Shown here in pieces: positions 1 to 12,040 of a DNA stretch of 64,000 nt (its first letter is position 1; each line of letters opens with the position of its first letter). A program made the position numbers and the translations under genes. The notes under the pieces are model-generated. The model was not told the DNA's origin and searched no databases. It saw nothing but the letters and a program-made list of their open reading frames with translations. This stretch comes from Liolophura sinensis (taxonomy: Eukaryota; Mollusca; Polyplacophora; Chitonida; Chitonidae), in NCBI RefSeq assembly GCF_032854445.1, contig NC_088305.1, positions 24,335,400 to 24,399,399 of the forward strand. Direction: 5' to 3'.

Positions 1-176
1 ATACCTGAGCTGGTCAAACAAGAACCTGCAGTGCCAGGGTAGCTCACTCTTCAAAACTCAGACCTAGTTTTCTCCCAAATAATAACACCTTTCCACCCTT
101 AAGTAATGGAGAGAAAAACATACCGTCTCATTGAGAATGGAAGGAAAGAGAAAATAAAGCAATGTACCATGTGAAC

Positions 177-388
177 TTTGATGTGCTCTTGGAGCTGTTT
201 TTCATGCTGTTGCGCCAACTGCCGCTGCTGTTCATGAAACTGCTCTAACAGCATCTGTTGCTGCATCTGCTGCTGGTGCTTCAGCGACGCAATCTGCTGC
301 TGCAGGCGCTGGTCGGCTGGGAACAGCCCCGTGTGCATGGCTGGCATCTCAATCAGAGGCGATGTCAGAGGTGTGGAGGAGGGGATAT
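177..388 (-). CDS. HDAC4: Class IIa histone deacetylase, glutamine-rich N-terminal exon
   Basis: Internal coding exon of a class IIa histone deacetylase, a nuclear-cytoplasmic corepressor that binds MEF2 and silences its targets. The exon encodes 70 whole codons plus 2 bases. It opens with a Pro/Ser/Thr-rich lead (IPSSTPLTSPLIEMP), then from about residue 25 a heptad-like Gln-rich helix (RLQQQIASLKHQQQ, then LLEQFHEQQRQLAQQHEKQL) ending EHIK. This matches the Gln-rich tetramerising helix of vertebrate HDAC4/5/9, which also contains a QLxEHIK stretch; MEF2 binding lies just downstream in the family and is outside this window. The acceptor is ttgttgttaccag before 388 (phase 1). The donor after 177 reads GTTCAC, which is weak; an alternative GTACAT donor nine bases on (exon end 168) keeps the same phase 0 and adds Val-His-Met. 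The family call is strong; which of HDAC4, 5, 7 or 9 is not meaningful for an invertebrate, which usually has one class IIa gene. Confidence 0.9.
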
Positions 389-1103
389 CTGGTAACAACA
401 AAAACATGGTGGCCATTAAGCTCAAGTCTCAAGTATAAGTACATTATATTTATTCAGATAAAAATAAATGGTGAATGTTTTCATAATTACATATTATTTT
501 TCGCACACTTTTTAACATACTGGACATACTACAAATATGTATTTTACATAACAGTTACCTAATTAAGACTCAAGATTGAGGACAACAAAATCATACTGTT
601 TCCAGCTGAAATTAAATTCTCTCCATACATGCAAAGAGACAGAGAAAACCGGATATGTCTGTACATGACAAAAAAAACACCAAGTCAGGTGTGTTTATGA
701 CTGAGTATGAAATATTTCAATACCTGACATCAGCAACAAAATAAACAGCATACATTTAATGGAAAACCTTGAAGTTACACAAAAAATAGGCATATTTAAA
801 TACTGGTAAATGTACATATTAATGCAAAAACAAACTCCATTGGTCTGTGCCCTCCAAAAAAGGAGGTACAGGGTCAGGGTCAGTGCATTTTATCATGTCT
901 CTTTTTGTCGCGTAATGCCCAATGTCCTTTTTTTTCCTAGTTAAAAATGACTACCTGTACATATTTTAGTCAGTAGAGGTAAATCTGGTCATATACAAAT
1001 ACATGTACATGTATGTATGATGTTTCCAAGCCTAACATGTTTCTCTAAAATAAAGACTATTTTTTACCTTTGCAAAACAATTTTGATACCCCGTAACTAC
1101 AAC

Positions 1104-1325
1104 TACTGTAATTATTCAACCTCTTCGCATGTTTGCAATTTGTTTATTTAAGCCAATTCTCAGGGCATTTCTCTGTGTAGACTGACAAAATTATACTTTT
1201 TGCGAAGCCTTGAAATTGGCCAATCCAACCAATGTAGTTTTGTCTCAAAAATCAAATTCAAAATTTGCATACATTGCACTGAAATCTGCTCTTTTCTATG
1301 CAAAAAAAGTTGAGAAATTAGGGTA
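1104..1325 (-). mobile_element. TIR element family A (MITE-like), full length
   Basis: Starts TACTGTAATTATTCAACCTC and ends AAAGTTGAGAAATTAGGGTA, imperfect terminal inverted repeats of about 25 bases. It has no coding capacity. The family recurs about 14 times here in both orientations. TA at both ends suggests a TA-target (Tc1/mariner/pogo-type) non-autonomous element; that assignment is inferred. Confidence 0.75.
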
Positions 1326-1579
1326 GCTTAATCAACAGGTACACTATACGATTGCCCAGTGACTGACAATGCAAGTTCAATACAATGATGGCTTCACAGT
1401 GTGTTACTCAACCCATTCTTCACAAAGTTGTTTTAACATTTCTGTGATGAAATCCAATCAATTTCTTTTTGGACACTTGGCTGAGAAGATTTCTTCATTT
1501 TGTGCAAGATTTCATAATGTGCAAGGGTTATAAAATAAATCTGTGTTTTCAAAACATGCTCATACATGGGAAATTAATT

Positions 1580-1655
1580 CTTGATATATGACCATTAATG
1601 TAATATATGACCATTAATCTTAATATATGACCATTAATCTTTATATATGACATAG
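1580..1655. repeat. Short tandem repeat, about 21-bp unit
   Basis: Unit TAATATATGACCATTAATCT, about 3.5 copies. Confidence 0.8.
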
Positions 1656-2032
1656 TTATTTTTTTCTACAGATAAGTAAGCTGCACAATCAGTAAAGATA
1701 ACCTGACGGATATCAGGCAAAGCTTTCAGTAAACTGTTCTACAGGCTTTGGTGTCTCAGCCGAATTCAATTTGTCCACCTAACAGCCGATCGGCAATAAA
1801 ATGTCAGGGCCAGTGACAGATACGCTATTTTTAGGTCTTTAGATATAAGCTCATGCAGACACTGTTGATCACCCCACTTCTTCCAGATGTATACACACTT
1901 CAACGAATGAGGTTTGTAGCTCATTGCATTTTTAAAGGTGTCGGGCCATACTGGTTCACTATTCTGAAAATATTCTGCAAAGAGATCCCATACTACATAC
2001 AGTGACACTACTCTCTAGATGAAAATGCTCCC

Positions 2033-2392
2033 TATTGTAATTCTTCAGCCATTTCGCATGTTTGTAAGGTCTTTATACAAGCATACTCTGAGGGCATTAG
2101 TGTGTGTAGACTGATAAAACAGTGCAGCTCCGAAACTGGACAACCCAGCCAATGTAGATTTGCCTCAAAAATCAAAGTGAAAAGGAGCAGCCTGCAGATG
2201 GCTGTGGGTTTCCCCCGGGCTCTGCCTGGTTTCCTCCCACTATAATGCTGGCAGCCGTCGTATAAGTGAATTATTCTCGAGGACGGCGTAAAACACCAAT
2301 CAAATAAAATAAATAAATCAAAGTGAAAAGGTGTGTCATCAACACACTAAAAGTTGCTCTTTCGTATGCGAAAAGGTTGAGAAATTAGGGTA
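2033..2392 (-). mobile_element. Family A element interrupted by a SINE
   Basis: Family A sequence from TATTGTAATTCTTCAGCC to GAGAAATTAGGGTA, split by the SINE at 2186-2314 with a perfect target-site duplication. Confidence 0.8.
2186..2314 (+). mobile_element. SINE family 1, 5'-truncated, with 17-bp target duplication
   Basis: Carries the conserved 3' region (ATGCTGGCAGCCGTCGTATA, then TAAAACACCAATCAAAT) and an A/T-rich AAATAAAT tail. AAATCAAAGTGAAAAGG flanks it at 2169-2185 and 2315-2331. This is direct evidence of target-primed insertion into the older family A element. Confidence 0.9.
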
Positions 2393-4078
2393 CTCCTTTC
2401 ATGGGGGAATACCTTGTTTGTCGGTACAGGTAGGGTGCTTTTGTACAGTCCTGTCGCTCATCAATATGATCAACAATATGTTTAGACGGTACGTAAGGAT
2501 ATAAACTCTGCTTTCCTTTTATTTACGACACACTTTCTGTCACATACAATGTTCCCATTGGCTACTTAGGTGCACATTTGGATATACATCACCAGGCTGA
2601 ACAGAGTACAGGTACATATACTTAACTACAGAAAAGCCTCATTTCTTATATACAATGGTTAAAAGTGTACACAATGTAGGGTAACAAAACCAGTTTTGGG
2701 CAATGTTAGTACAACACGGCTTTGAGATAAACTGTGTGTTATATTTGTATGTGTGTAAATATGTCTGTACGTCAGGAACCTTCAAGACCTCCATATGTGT
2801 GTACGTCAGACACCTTCAAGACCTCCAGAGAATATAATGGGTACTTTTGTGCACCATTTTCATTTGATACACACATGTACTTAAGTCCGGAACATATTCA
2901 CTTATACATACACCCTGACGCACATAATATTAACAGCATTACAGTGGTCACGTTTTTTACTTTTGTAAAATAAAAATAAAACAACAACAAAGTGAAAAAG
3001 GTCTAAGTCATAAATAAGCAAAGACTTGTGTTCTCTGCCATTACAGATTAATACATGTACTTGATTTATTTGGCTAGGAAAAATAAGTTTTCAATGAGGA
3101 TGCTATGCGTCTTAACTTACGTTCAAGATGACCTCATTTACGTCTTGTAATTAACAGGGTACAAGCACGTTCTTGTAACGAGACAAAATGCCTTGAGCCA
3201 GGGAACAAGCAAAACTTGCTAATGCTATGGTCACACAATCCCCATTGTTATTGGATAAAATTACACACGTTTATTAGAGGCGCATGTCGAGATAGCCCTG
3301 AACAAGATCCTCTTGTCATACCACACACAATGGATCCTTCTGATTCGGGTTATACACGTACAGAATATATTGTACCCCCCTATCCCCTCTGACGTCCTCA
3401 ACTGTTAACTGTAAGCTGAGGCTAATGAAATGCACAGAGAGCATGACTACTATTATAATACAGGTCTATATATAGACTTGATAATCTTTACTTCATGATT
3501 TAGCTCACTCCCTCAGCCCCCTCCCCCCCTCAATCCCCTCCCCTTGTTTGGAAACACACTTACCTGTCCTTACTGTCAACTGCCTTTGCCAAGTCAACAA
3601 ACTCCATACCTACAGATTATACTCAATATTATACTGCGCAGTCTGTCACACCACATTATACTATACAAATAACACCACCTTGAGGTGTCTTTACCATCCA
3701 TTTCAACAGTTTGTCCTTACCTTATTGAGAAAAACCGCTGAGAAAAGATCCCCCTATTAGCATAATATGAAATCGGGGAGACTAACAAAGCCTTCATTTG
3801 TACTGCTAACCAGGCCAGAGAGCTAATTTAAGTGAGAGGCATACATGGCTTTTCTGCTATCCACTTTTTTTTGCTTTTCTATCAGTGCTATTAATATTTT
3901 TTTTCTAATGAGATAATGCAACTTATCTCATTTAACAAAATGACTTATTTCTATAATACAACAATGAATTGTTTTGTTCAGTGTGCATACAACCATCACA
4001 CCTTGTACCTGTGTACATTTCTACGAACATGCGCATGTTTAAATACATGCATATTAGTGAAGCCTCATGTTTTCACAT

Positions 4079-4285
4079 CCCATAATTCTTTAACCCTTTT
4101 GCATGTTTGCAAACATGTTCTGTAGGCATTATTCTGCGATGACAGCATGATAAAATAATACTGTTTTGAAGTCCTGAAACTGGTCAATCCAACCCATGAG
4201 TTTTGCCTCCTGAATCAAATTCAAAGTGCGGCCATGCACTGAAAGTTGCTCTTTTATATGCAAAAAAGTTGAGAAATTAGGATAC
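4079..4285 (-). mobile_element. TIR element family A
   Basis: CCCATAATTCTTTAACCC at the left and GTTGAGAAATTAGGATA at the right, with the family's central segment (CTGGTCAATCCAACC). Diverged copy. Confidence 0.65.
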
Positions 4286-4901
4286 TATATTAATAGGGAA
4301 TATATTATCGTAAGAAATCTCGTTGTGCAGCTTTTGAAATGCAATGATCATGTTTAGACAGAAATGAAGGTTTTTTCCTTTCACAGGTTTTTTTGCTCTC
4401 CGTAAGCATATGTATATGGTTTACATACCTTTATTCATACTCCTCACAGCGCGTGCACTGCTCTCTACTCCCACCTTATATCACTGTCACCCCTAGCAAA
4501 TTCGGTACATAAATCTTGAACAATACAAAGTTAGGGTCACTGGGATCGCAGTGATGAGACAGAAAGTGACGCCAGAAAGTGAGGTGAGAAGAAACAAAAA
4601 CTCTACTGTCACAATGATTGTTTCTACCAACATATGTACATGATGCACCTGCATTCCATTTTAATTTTCACAAGGATACGCAAGACGATCGTTACAGGAT
4701 CATCATGGTCACCTTTAGCGTTTTTCATTGACGCAAGTTGATAACAGGTCTATGAGATTAGATCAAGTGGTGAGGCTAAGCAAAAGCAAGCCCAGGTGTG
4801 TCATACACGATCGAGAGGTCAAACTTGTCCAGTGGTGGCAGTAATGCAAAATGAGAGCACAGAGCGGCGTATGCCCTGTGAGGAGTGTGAACAACATTAA
4901 G

Positions 4902-5122
4902 TACCCTAATTCCTCAATCTCTTCGCACATGAAAAAGCATCTTCAGTGCAATTTATACACATGTATAATTAGGTTTTGGAGATAAAACTACACTGGTTAG
5001 ATTGACCAATTTCCAGACTTCACAAAAAGTATAATTCTATCTGTCAAAACAGAAAAATGCCTTCAGAATATGCTTGAACAAACACCTTAAAAACATGTGA
5101 AAAGGTTGAAGAATTACAGCAT
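4902..5122 (+). mobile_element. TIR element family A
   Basis: TACCCTAATTCCTCAATC to GGTTGAAGAATTACAG; opposite orientation to the copy at 1104. Confidence 0.7.
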
Positions 5123-5879
5123 ACATGTAAACATGCATATCAGGACAAAATTGGATGATCTACAATGTCTTGCATCAGGATTAACATCAATATCTCAGAA
5201 TACAAGGAAAGAATGGCATGTACTTTGACGAACAAAATTTGAACGGGTCAGCAATAATATGTTTGTAGATGATCTGGCAGCCAGGAAAGAACAAAAGTTG
5301 GCCATGAGTCTTAAGAAAAAGGTACAAAAACAAACTTAAACTTTCAGTAATACAGTTTACAAACATAAATCCAAAGAACTTCACATTCCACACAATAAAT
5401 TAGACTGGATTAACCTACTTCAGAAATTGAAATACAAATTAAAAATCAACATTAAAGAGCAGAACCCGGCTAATACATCAACATATGTATATACTAACAT
5501 GGATAACCCAGAATTTCTCTCCCACTCCCCCCCCTCCCCCCCATACCCCCTCACCCCAATTCATTAATTATGTATTCAGATGAGCAAAAGCTGTAGGTCA
5601 ATATCAGCAGATCTTTATTGCCACCTGACACATTCTATGGCAGGTAAACCATTCATGCATGTATCACCCATTACACTTTTGTCTTTCTTTAAATGCAGAG
5701 TTATTTGTGGATTATGTCGTCTGCCTGTGCAAAAACTTGCCCCACAACTCATGAATGTAACAGCTGAATATAACCCTTGTGATCACGCAAAATATGCTAT
5801 ATGTATGTATGTATGCTTAGGTTTTTAGGTTGTACTTCACTATTTTTCAGTCATATGACGATAAGGAGTCTTCAGGTGT

Positions 5880-6545
5880 GTGTACATAAACTATGTCTTC
5901 TTGTAGCAGAGTCCATGCTGCCAAAGTGCTGCCCCTACTCAAGTATCATGCTGAAGACACCAGACATGACACCCCTCTCAGTCACATTATACTGACACTG
6001 GGTCAACCAGTCCTATTTCCTTGCTCTAACCTTTAATGCTGAGTGCCAAGGGAGGCAGCGACCCAATGTGCTGCCCCCACTCAAGTATCATGCTGAAGAT
6101 ACCAGACATGACACCCCTCTCACTCACATTATACTGACACTGGGTCAACCAGTCCTATTTCCTTGCTCTAACCTCTAATGCTGAGTGCCAAGAGAGGCAG
6201 CGACCCAATGTGCTGCCCCCACTCAAGTATCATGCTGAAGACACCAGACATGACACCCCTCTCAGTCACATTATACTGACACTGGGTCAACCAGTCCTAT
6301 TTCCTTGCTCTAACCTCTAATGCTGAGTGCCAAGAGAGGCAGCGACCCAATGTGCTGCCCCCACTCAAGTATCATGCTGAAGACACCAGACATGACACCC
6401 CTCTCAGTCACATTATACTGACACTGGGTCAACCAGTCCTATTTCCTTGCTCTAACCTCTAATGCTGAGTGCCAAGAGAGGCAGGGACAAGTACCATTTT
6501 AAAAGTCTTGGGTATGACCCGATCCTGGGTCTCCCAGCTTCGAGG
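5880..6545 (-). mobile_element. SINE family 2 with a 142-bp internal tandem expansion
   Basis: The unit starting CAAGTATCATGCTGAAGA recurs at 5940, 6082, 6224 and 6366, exactly 142 bp apart and nearly identical. The outer parts (GTCTTCTTGTAGCAGAGTCC at the left; GGGTATGACCCGATCCTGGG at the right) match single-copy family members near 31.7 and 52.6 kb. So the array is an amplification inside one SINE. Confidence 0.8.
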
Positions 6546-7655
6546 AGAATGCGGTCTGAAAATGTGCTGTAATATCACAAGATACAAGTATATGAAGAAT
6601 CAGGTCATCTTCAGAATTTACTCCGTAATAATAACTATTGACAGCAAAGGTAACAAAAAGGCAAGAGACTAAACAAAGAGTTGAAGACTGGTGTTAACTT
6701 GAACATACAAGAATACATCCAAACTTGAGAATTTCATTTTTAAATATTTAATTCCTAAAAACATGTTATGTCATCATGGTAATTATCTATTTACTTATTT
6801 ACTTATTATTTACTTGACCGCTTGACATGCACAACCCTCAAAAAGTTTTCCTTAGATCTCTGAGAATCATGCAAAATGTGCGCTTTAGTCATGGCCAACA
6901 TTTAAAGACATTTTTAATACTGCATTAGGATTTAAGAGTGTTCAACTTTTATTGTCAACATTCAAGGTCTTCAAAATATTTTTATGTTCTGAACTTCAGA
7001 AGTCGAACTTCTGAAATCTCTTTTCTGAAAATTAGTCAGAAAACTCGCATTTGTATTTTGTATCTCTCTTCTGCCTTCAAGCACTTAAGAAGTCTCACAG
7101 AAAAATAAATCCCATTAAAACACTGAGCATAACAGAGAGATTCCCAAAATAGAACGTACCTTTTCCTCTCGAGAAAAGCGCGATTACAGTTCCCACGGTT
7201 CTGCTTGAGAGGTGACGTAAATCTGAGCACAATTTATACACAATCAAACTGATTCTTTCAGCTAACAACCCCTTCCGCCCCCCCCCCTCCCCCGAGGCAA
7301 GAAAGCATGAAGATCACGACAATGATAATTTCACTTTGTATCCACGCTATCACCTTAGCTTTGGGTTGTGAAATAAACTGGAATATACAGTACCAGATTG
7401 CAATCTTTGTCAGCAATATTATACATGTGCATGTGTAGCTCTGTCTTGAGGTCTTAAGGTGCTACTCTAAGAGGAATTACAAACTGATGATTTTGATAAA
7501 TTAAGGCCGAAATTCTGAAATAACTTCTCTTTGGTTTTTTACACATAAAAGCTGACAATGAAAAATTATTTGTAAGCATCATATTTACAATAGCACAATA
7601 AACTGTACAATCAAACTAATAACAAACCACTAGACATCATTCTATTTTCCTTGTG

Positions 7656-7845
7656 TACCCTATTTCTTCACTCTTTTCGCACGTTTGCCTGGTGTTTGCA
7701 TTAAGTGTATTTTGAGGGCATTTATTTGCCCATAGACTGAAAATTATATTTTCTGTTAAGCCCTGATGTTGGCAAACCCATCAAAATTATCACCATAAAT
7801 TGCACAATTAAAGTTGATAAACTAAAAGTTGAAAAGGATGAAACA
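7656..7845 (-). mobile_element. Degenerate family A copy
   Basis: TACCCTATTTCTTCACTC at the left with recognisable central segments; the right TIR is decayed. Confidence 0.45.
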
Positions 7846-8502
7846 AACATGGAATGTAAAATACAATACCTCTATCCATGCATTACTCTTACTATTTTGC
7901 TGAATTATTATTTACTAGGTTTACCTACCTACATGCATTTACCTGCCTATACAGGTAATAAAGAAAGGTAACACACATACAGAAACATTCTGGCAAGAAT
8001 GAAAAAAAAACAAAAAAAACATACACCTAACAGATCAACTACTTCAAAGTCAGCAAATAGATTTGCTTTAAGGTTATCTAAACTAATGGTATATCAATAC
8101 ACTCTATCATGCAATAGAAATGAAGTCAGTTCATTTATCATTCACTGCTTGAAGGTGCTTCAGTGAACCTGAGTGCATACCAGTGGAGTCGAGTGTGCAA
8201 ATTCTAATCTGCTCATCTCTCTCATGTTGTCACAATAGCTGATGACTGTCAATTGAGATATTTCACTTAGATCTTATCTCGAAACAAACTGAACAGCAAA
8301 CCGCGACTGATGGTTAGACCTAAATATGCAAATTTCATTTAAAGGGATACGCAAAATAACCACAGATACATGGTAATAACAAGCTTCGGAAGACATGTCC
8401 CAAGGGAAAAGACAGAATGGGGTCAAGGAAAAAACCAACGCTTTTAATCATTCGATAAATATCATTTGACATTCGCATAAATTTCAACACTTCACAAACT
8501 TA

Positions 8503-8651
8503 TCTTGCAGAGCAGCACAGTTACAGTTTGTAATGTTTATCTCAACCTTTTCTTGTAGAGCAGCAAAGTTAAAGTATGAAATGTTTATCTTAACCTTTTC
8601 TTGTAGAGCAGCACAGTTACAGTATGAAATGTTTATCTCAACCTTTTCTTG
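8503..8651. repeat. 48-bp minisatellite, about 3 copies
   Basis: Unit contains GTAGAGCAGCACAGTTACAG and ATGTTTATCTCAACC. The unit is divisible by three, which keeps a spurious minus-strand frame open. Confidence 0.85.
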
Positions 8652-8871
8652 AATTGAAATAAACAAATAAAACACCCAATCATACAGGCATTAAAACACT
8701 AAATTAGTGAAAAAATACTTTTTTTAAAAATAAAATGTCAAGGAAAATGAGTACTGTAAAATCCTTTGGCTATAAACTATAAACTGCCATAAAAACGTGC
8801 TGTACATATGTGTATGTCTATCAATTATGTGTACATTTGTGCATACACTGACATGTCTATACATCTGTACA

Positions 8872-9097
8872 TACCCTAATTCCTCAACCTTTTCGGGTAC
8901 GAAAAAGAGCAACTTTCAGTGCAATTTATGCACTTTTTGTTCAAATTGATTTTGGAGATAAAACTACATTGGTTAGATTGGCCAATTTCAGGGCTTCACA
9001 GAAAGTATAATTTTATCAGTCTACACAGATTAATGTTTTCAGAATATGTTTAAATAAACACCTTGCAAAGATGCAAAAAGGTTGAACAATTACAGTC
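8872..9097 (+). mobile_element. TIR element family A
   Basis: TACCCTAATTCCTCAACC to GGTTGAACAATTACAG; near full length and close to the apparent consensus. Confidence 0.75.
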
Positions 9098-9167
9098 TAT
9101 ATGCTGATGTACAATACTTGGCTTCAAAAATTTGCATTTATACATCCAAATTAAAGTTATACCTTGC

Positions 9168-9408
9168 AAATATTATGATTCTGGTACGCGTAAGAATGTA
9201 TATTTGCGGCAAGTAATAACTTTGCTACGGTGTTTGCTTTAATCACCATGTACCCAGAGATCATAGATATGACCTTGCCATCACCTGATGTGACTCTGAG
9301 GCAATTAACACCCTGTGGTTTTATCCCTTGTTCCATGTACAAGTCTATTACATCACGGTAGGAGCCGGGATGTGTATCGCTTAACAAGGACCAGATTGCT
9401 AATGACCC
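9168..9408 (-). pseudogene. Unrecognised open segment with exon-like borders
   Basis: On the minus strand about 80 codons read as ordinary globular protein: SLLSDTHPGSYRDVIDLYME, then QGIKPQGVNCLRVTSGDGKV, then ISMISGYMVIKANTVAKLLL. This is unlike the low-complexity frames elsewhere in the window. It is bordered by GCTGAGCTCAG (possible acceptor, phase 1) and TGCAAG/GTATAA (possible donor, phase 0). It cannot be a cassette exon of the HDAC transcript, because entering in phase 1 and leaving in phase 0 would break the frame into the 388 exon. It may be a remnant of another gene, part of an unrecognised transposon, or chance. I do not recognise the family. Confidence 0.3.
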
Positions 9409-9642
9409 AGCTGAGCTCAGCAAGTTTAAGAGTCTTTTGCTAGTCGATACACCACATCTTCAATTTTTCAAGACAAAAAATGAACATGTTTTCAATTATT
9501 ACAAAGATCTTAAAAATCCATTTTAGACATTCCAAAACCTGGGAACTTGGCAAGCTAAATGTAGATCCATCAAAAGGTATATACAAGCTGCTGAAATATC
9601 AGGCTGGGATATACAATATTTTTAACACAGGTCCTAATAAAC

Positions 9643-9732
9643 AATTTATTTATTTATTTATTTGACTGGTGTTTTACGCAGTACTCAAGAATATTTGACT
9701 TATACAAAGGCAGCCAGCTTTACTGTGGGAAT
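9643..9732 (-). mobile_element. SINE family 1, 3' part
   Basis: TTTATTTATTTATTTGACTG tail, then GTGTTTTACGCAGTACTCAA and a decayed core. Confidence 0.75.
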
Positions 9733-10796
9733 TTCAAATTAAATGGTAAGCTGCTTCATAAAACCACATCCGAGTTCACTGGCTTCAAACTTTAACACAG
9801 GACAACAATCAAAACATTAATACAATTCTCACTAAGTTCTCAAAACTTCAAATGGTAATTGTTTTCTTCAACTGATCCAGAGTAAAGTATGTTCAATGAA
9901 TTTAAATTCTCACAATGTAATTTAATGTAAACAGCGGGCGTTTGCTGGCATCTGGTAAAAGCATATAAAAACAACAACAACAATCTTTTGTCCTTCATAA
10001 TGATACTGAGCAGTGGCTACTGCGGATCTTTCGTCATATCCTTTATCAGGTGTCATTTTTGTGGTAAACCGATCATCATGTGTGCATGGCAAACTTAACA
10101 GTAAAACTCTGATGTAGAAGAGCATGAAGAAAAGGGAACACTTATAGTTTGTATAGGAAATGCCAGAACAAGTCATGTCACTTCTAAAACAAGCCAAATG
10201 AACTGTTAAACAAAGCTAGTAACGTCAATTGTAGCTGGAGGAATTCTTCTTACATACACAAAATCAGGGAAACTGCTTCTGAATAGGGGCATGCTAAATA
10301 CAAGTCTCTGTCCACACAATTGCACAAGTGAACAGGGCCAAATCTAGAAATGCATTTAAGGTTCTGATCAAAAACTTTATTACTGACATTGTGACTGTGC
10401 ATAAAGAAATTTAAATAATGCAACTCAAAATGATGCTTTCTAAGAGCTTTTAAGTCTGTGAATAAAAGAAATTTATACGAAAGCTTTTTACTGGTAAACT
10501 ATCATATTTTCGTTTACTTTACTTGTTAGTTTTAATACAGCCTGTTTAATTTGGGAGCCCAAACAATTTCCAGAATCAAAGTAACTCCAGATATATCCAT
10601 GATGAAGAGAAAGATAACACAAAATCATCAAGAACAGCACTGAAACAAGTAATCATGAATTCTTATAATTTTGAAGCACAGCAATTTGCCATCAAATATT
10701 CACAAATGTTGTTTTTCTACCAAAAAAAAAATGACAACAGGAGAAATCTCCTCTCCACTTCTAAAACATTTTGAAATAAGCAGCTCTTTAAGTTTC

Positions 10797-10816
10797 TGTC
10801 TGTCTGTCTGTCTGTT
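10797..10816. repeat. (CTGT)n microsatellite
   Basis: CTGTCTGTCTGTCTGTCTGT. Confidence 0.9.
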
Positions 10817-11830
10817 GGGTGTTTGGTTAGTCAACATTTTGTCATCCTTTCTTTTGACACCTGTCTTGAGAAAGGTCCTGAGAGCAAGATGACACGCGCG
10901 TGCTGTGGGATGCCGCAGTTATTGAGAATTTTACTTGTTTTTTTAAAATCTAGTTTCTCCACAAATTGCAGATTACCCAATCTGGCATATGCCTTAAGCC
11001 CATCTAATACATGCTAGACAAAAACTTACTATTTTTACATACTGTTTTTACTAAGTGCCGATACAAAGGTTTAACATGAACACACAAACTGCTAATATGC
11101 AATATGTACTGTAGCTATGCAATTTTTCAAGGCATAATGCGGCAAATGTGAACGCAGGTAGATGCAATTAGCCTTTTATCAAAAACCTTGCAATCGCAGG
11201 TAATTAAAAACAGTAATGACTAAATGTCACAAAACCATCTTATCTTCAATAATATATATGGAGCAATACATGTAGGCACCTAAAATATGGAGCCATATGC
11301 AAAGCGATTAAGCAAGTATACAGATGCATGTTTTCATTATCATAATTTAGGCTCAATATATATCAGGGGATACAACGTTTTGTCTCATACTGAGTGCTTA
11401 TCAGAAAAAGATGAGAGTACCGCAGGTTACAAAAATCTACTTACATAATTGGATTTCCTGGTAGTTGTTTCTTTTAGATTTGTCTATTTCATTTTTTGGG
11501 GGGTGGAGGGAGGGGGGGGGGGTGCAAGTGTTTTACTTGTTTACAGCCAGCAAACACAGATAAACACACATATATCCCCAGGGTTAAACATACTAAATTC
11601 AGCATTGTTTTCACTGATTTCCTCTAACAGACAGACAGAACACATTTACAGGCAGAACACATTTACTGACTAGTCAGACTGTTGTTTCCACACACACACA
11701 TCACAAACATTTCTGTCTCCTCCTTTTTTTTCTGTTTCTTGTTCTGGGTTCAACTTGAGCACCCACAATATCGGTAGAAAAAACTCGTCTTCGACTATTA
11801 AGTACATGAACATGTTCGACAGTTGCATGA

Positions 11831-12040
11831 CTTATTTGATTGATGTTTTACTCAAGAATATTTCACTTATACGATAGCAGCCAGCATTATGATGGGAGGA
11901 AACCAGGAAGAGGCCAGGGGAAACCCACGACCATCCACAGGTTGCTGTAGACCTTCCCATGTATGGTCGGAGAGGAAGCCAGCATAGCTGGACTTGAACT
12001 CACAGGGACCGCATTGGTGAGAAATAGCTGTATGATTTAC
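11831..12040 (-). mobile_element. SINE family 1, near full length with tRNA-like head
   Basis: Short tail, core (ATTATGATGGGAGGAAACC), CCACGACCATCCACAGG, then CTGGACTTGAACTCACAGGG, whose reverse complement contains a pol III box B (GTTCAAGTCC). This identifies the family as tRNA-derived. Confidence 0.8.

Noticed and set aside
9922-10197. 91-residue minus-strand ORF with a plausible central segment
   Set aside because: Both ends are low-complexity hydrophobic sequence and no donor borders the central part.
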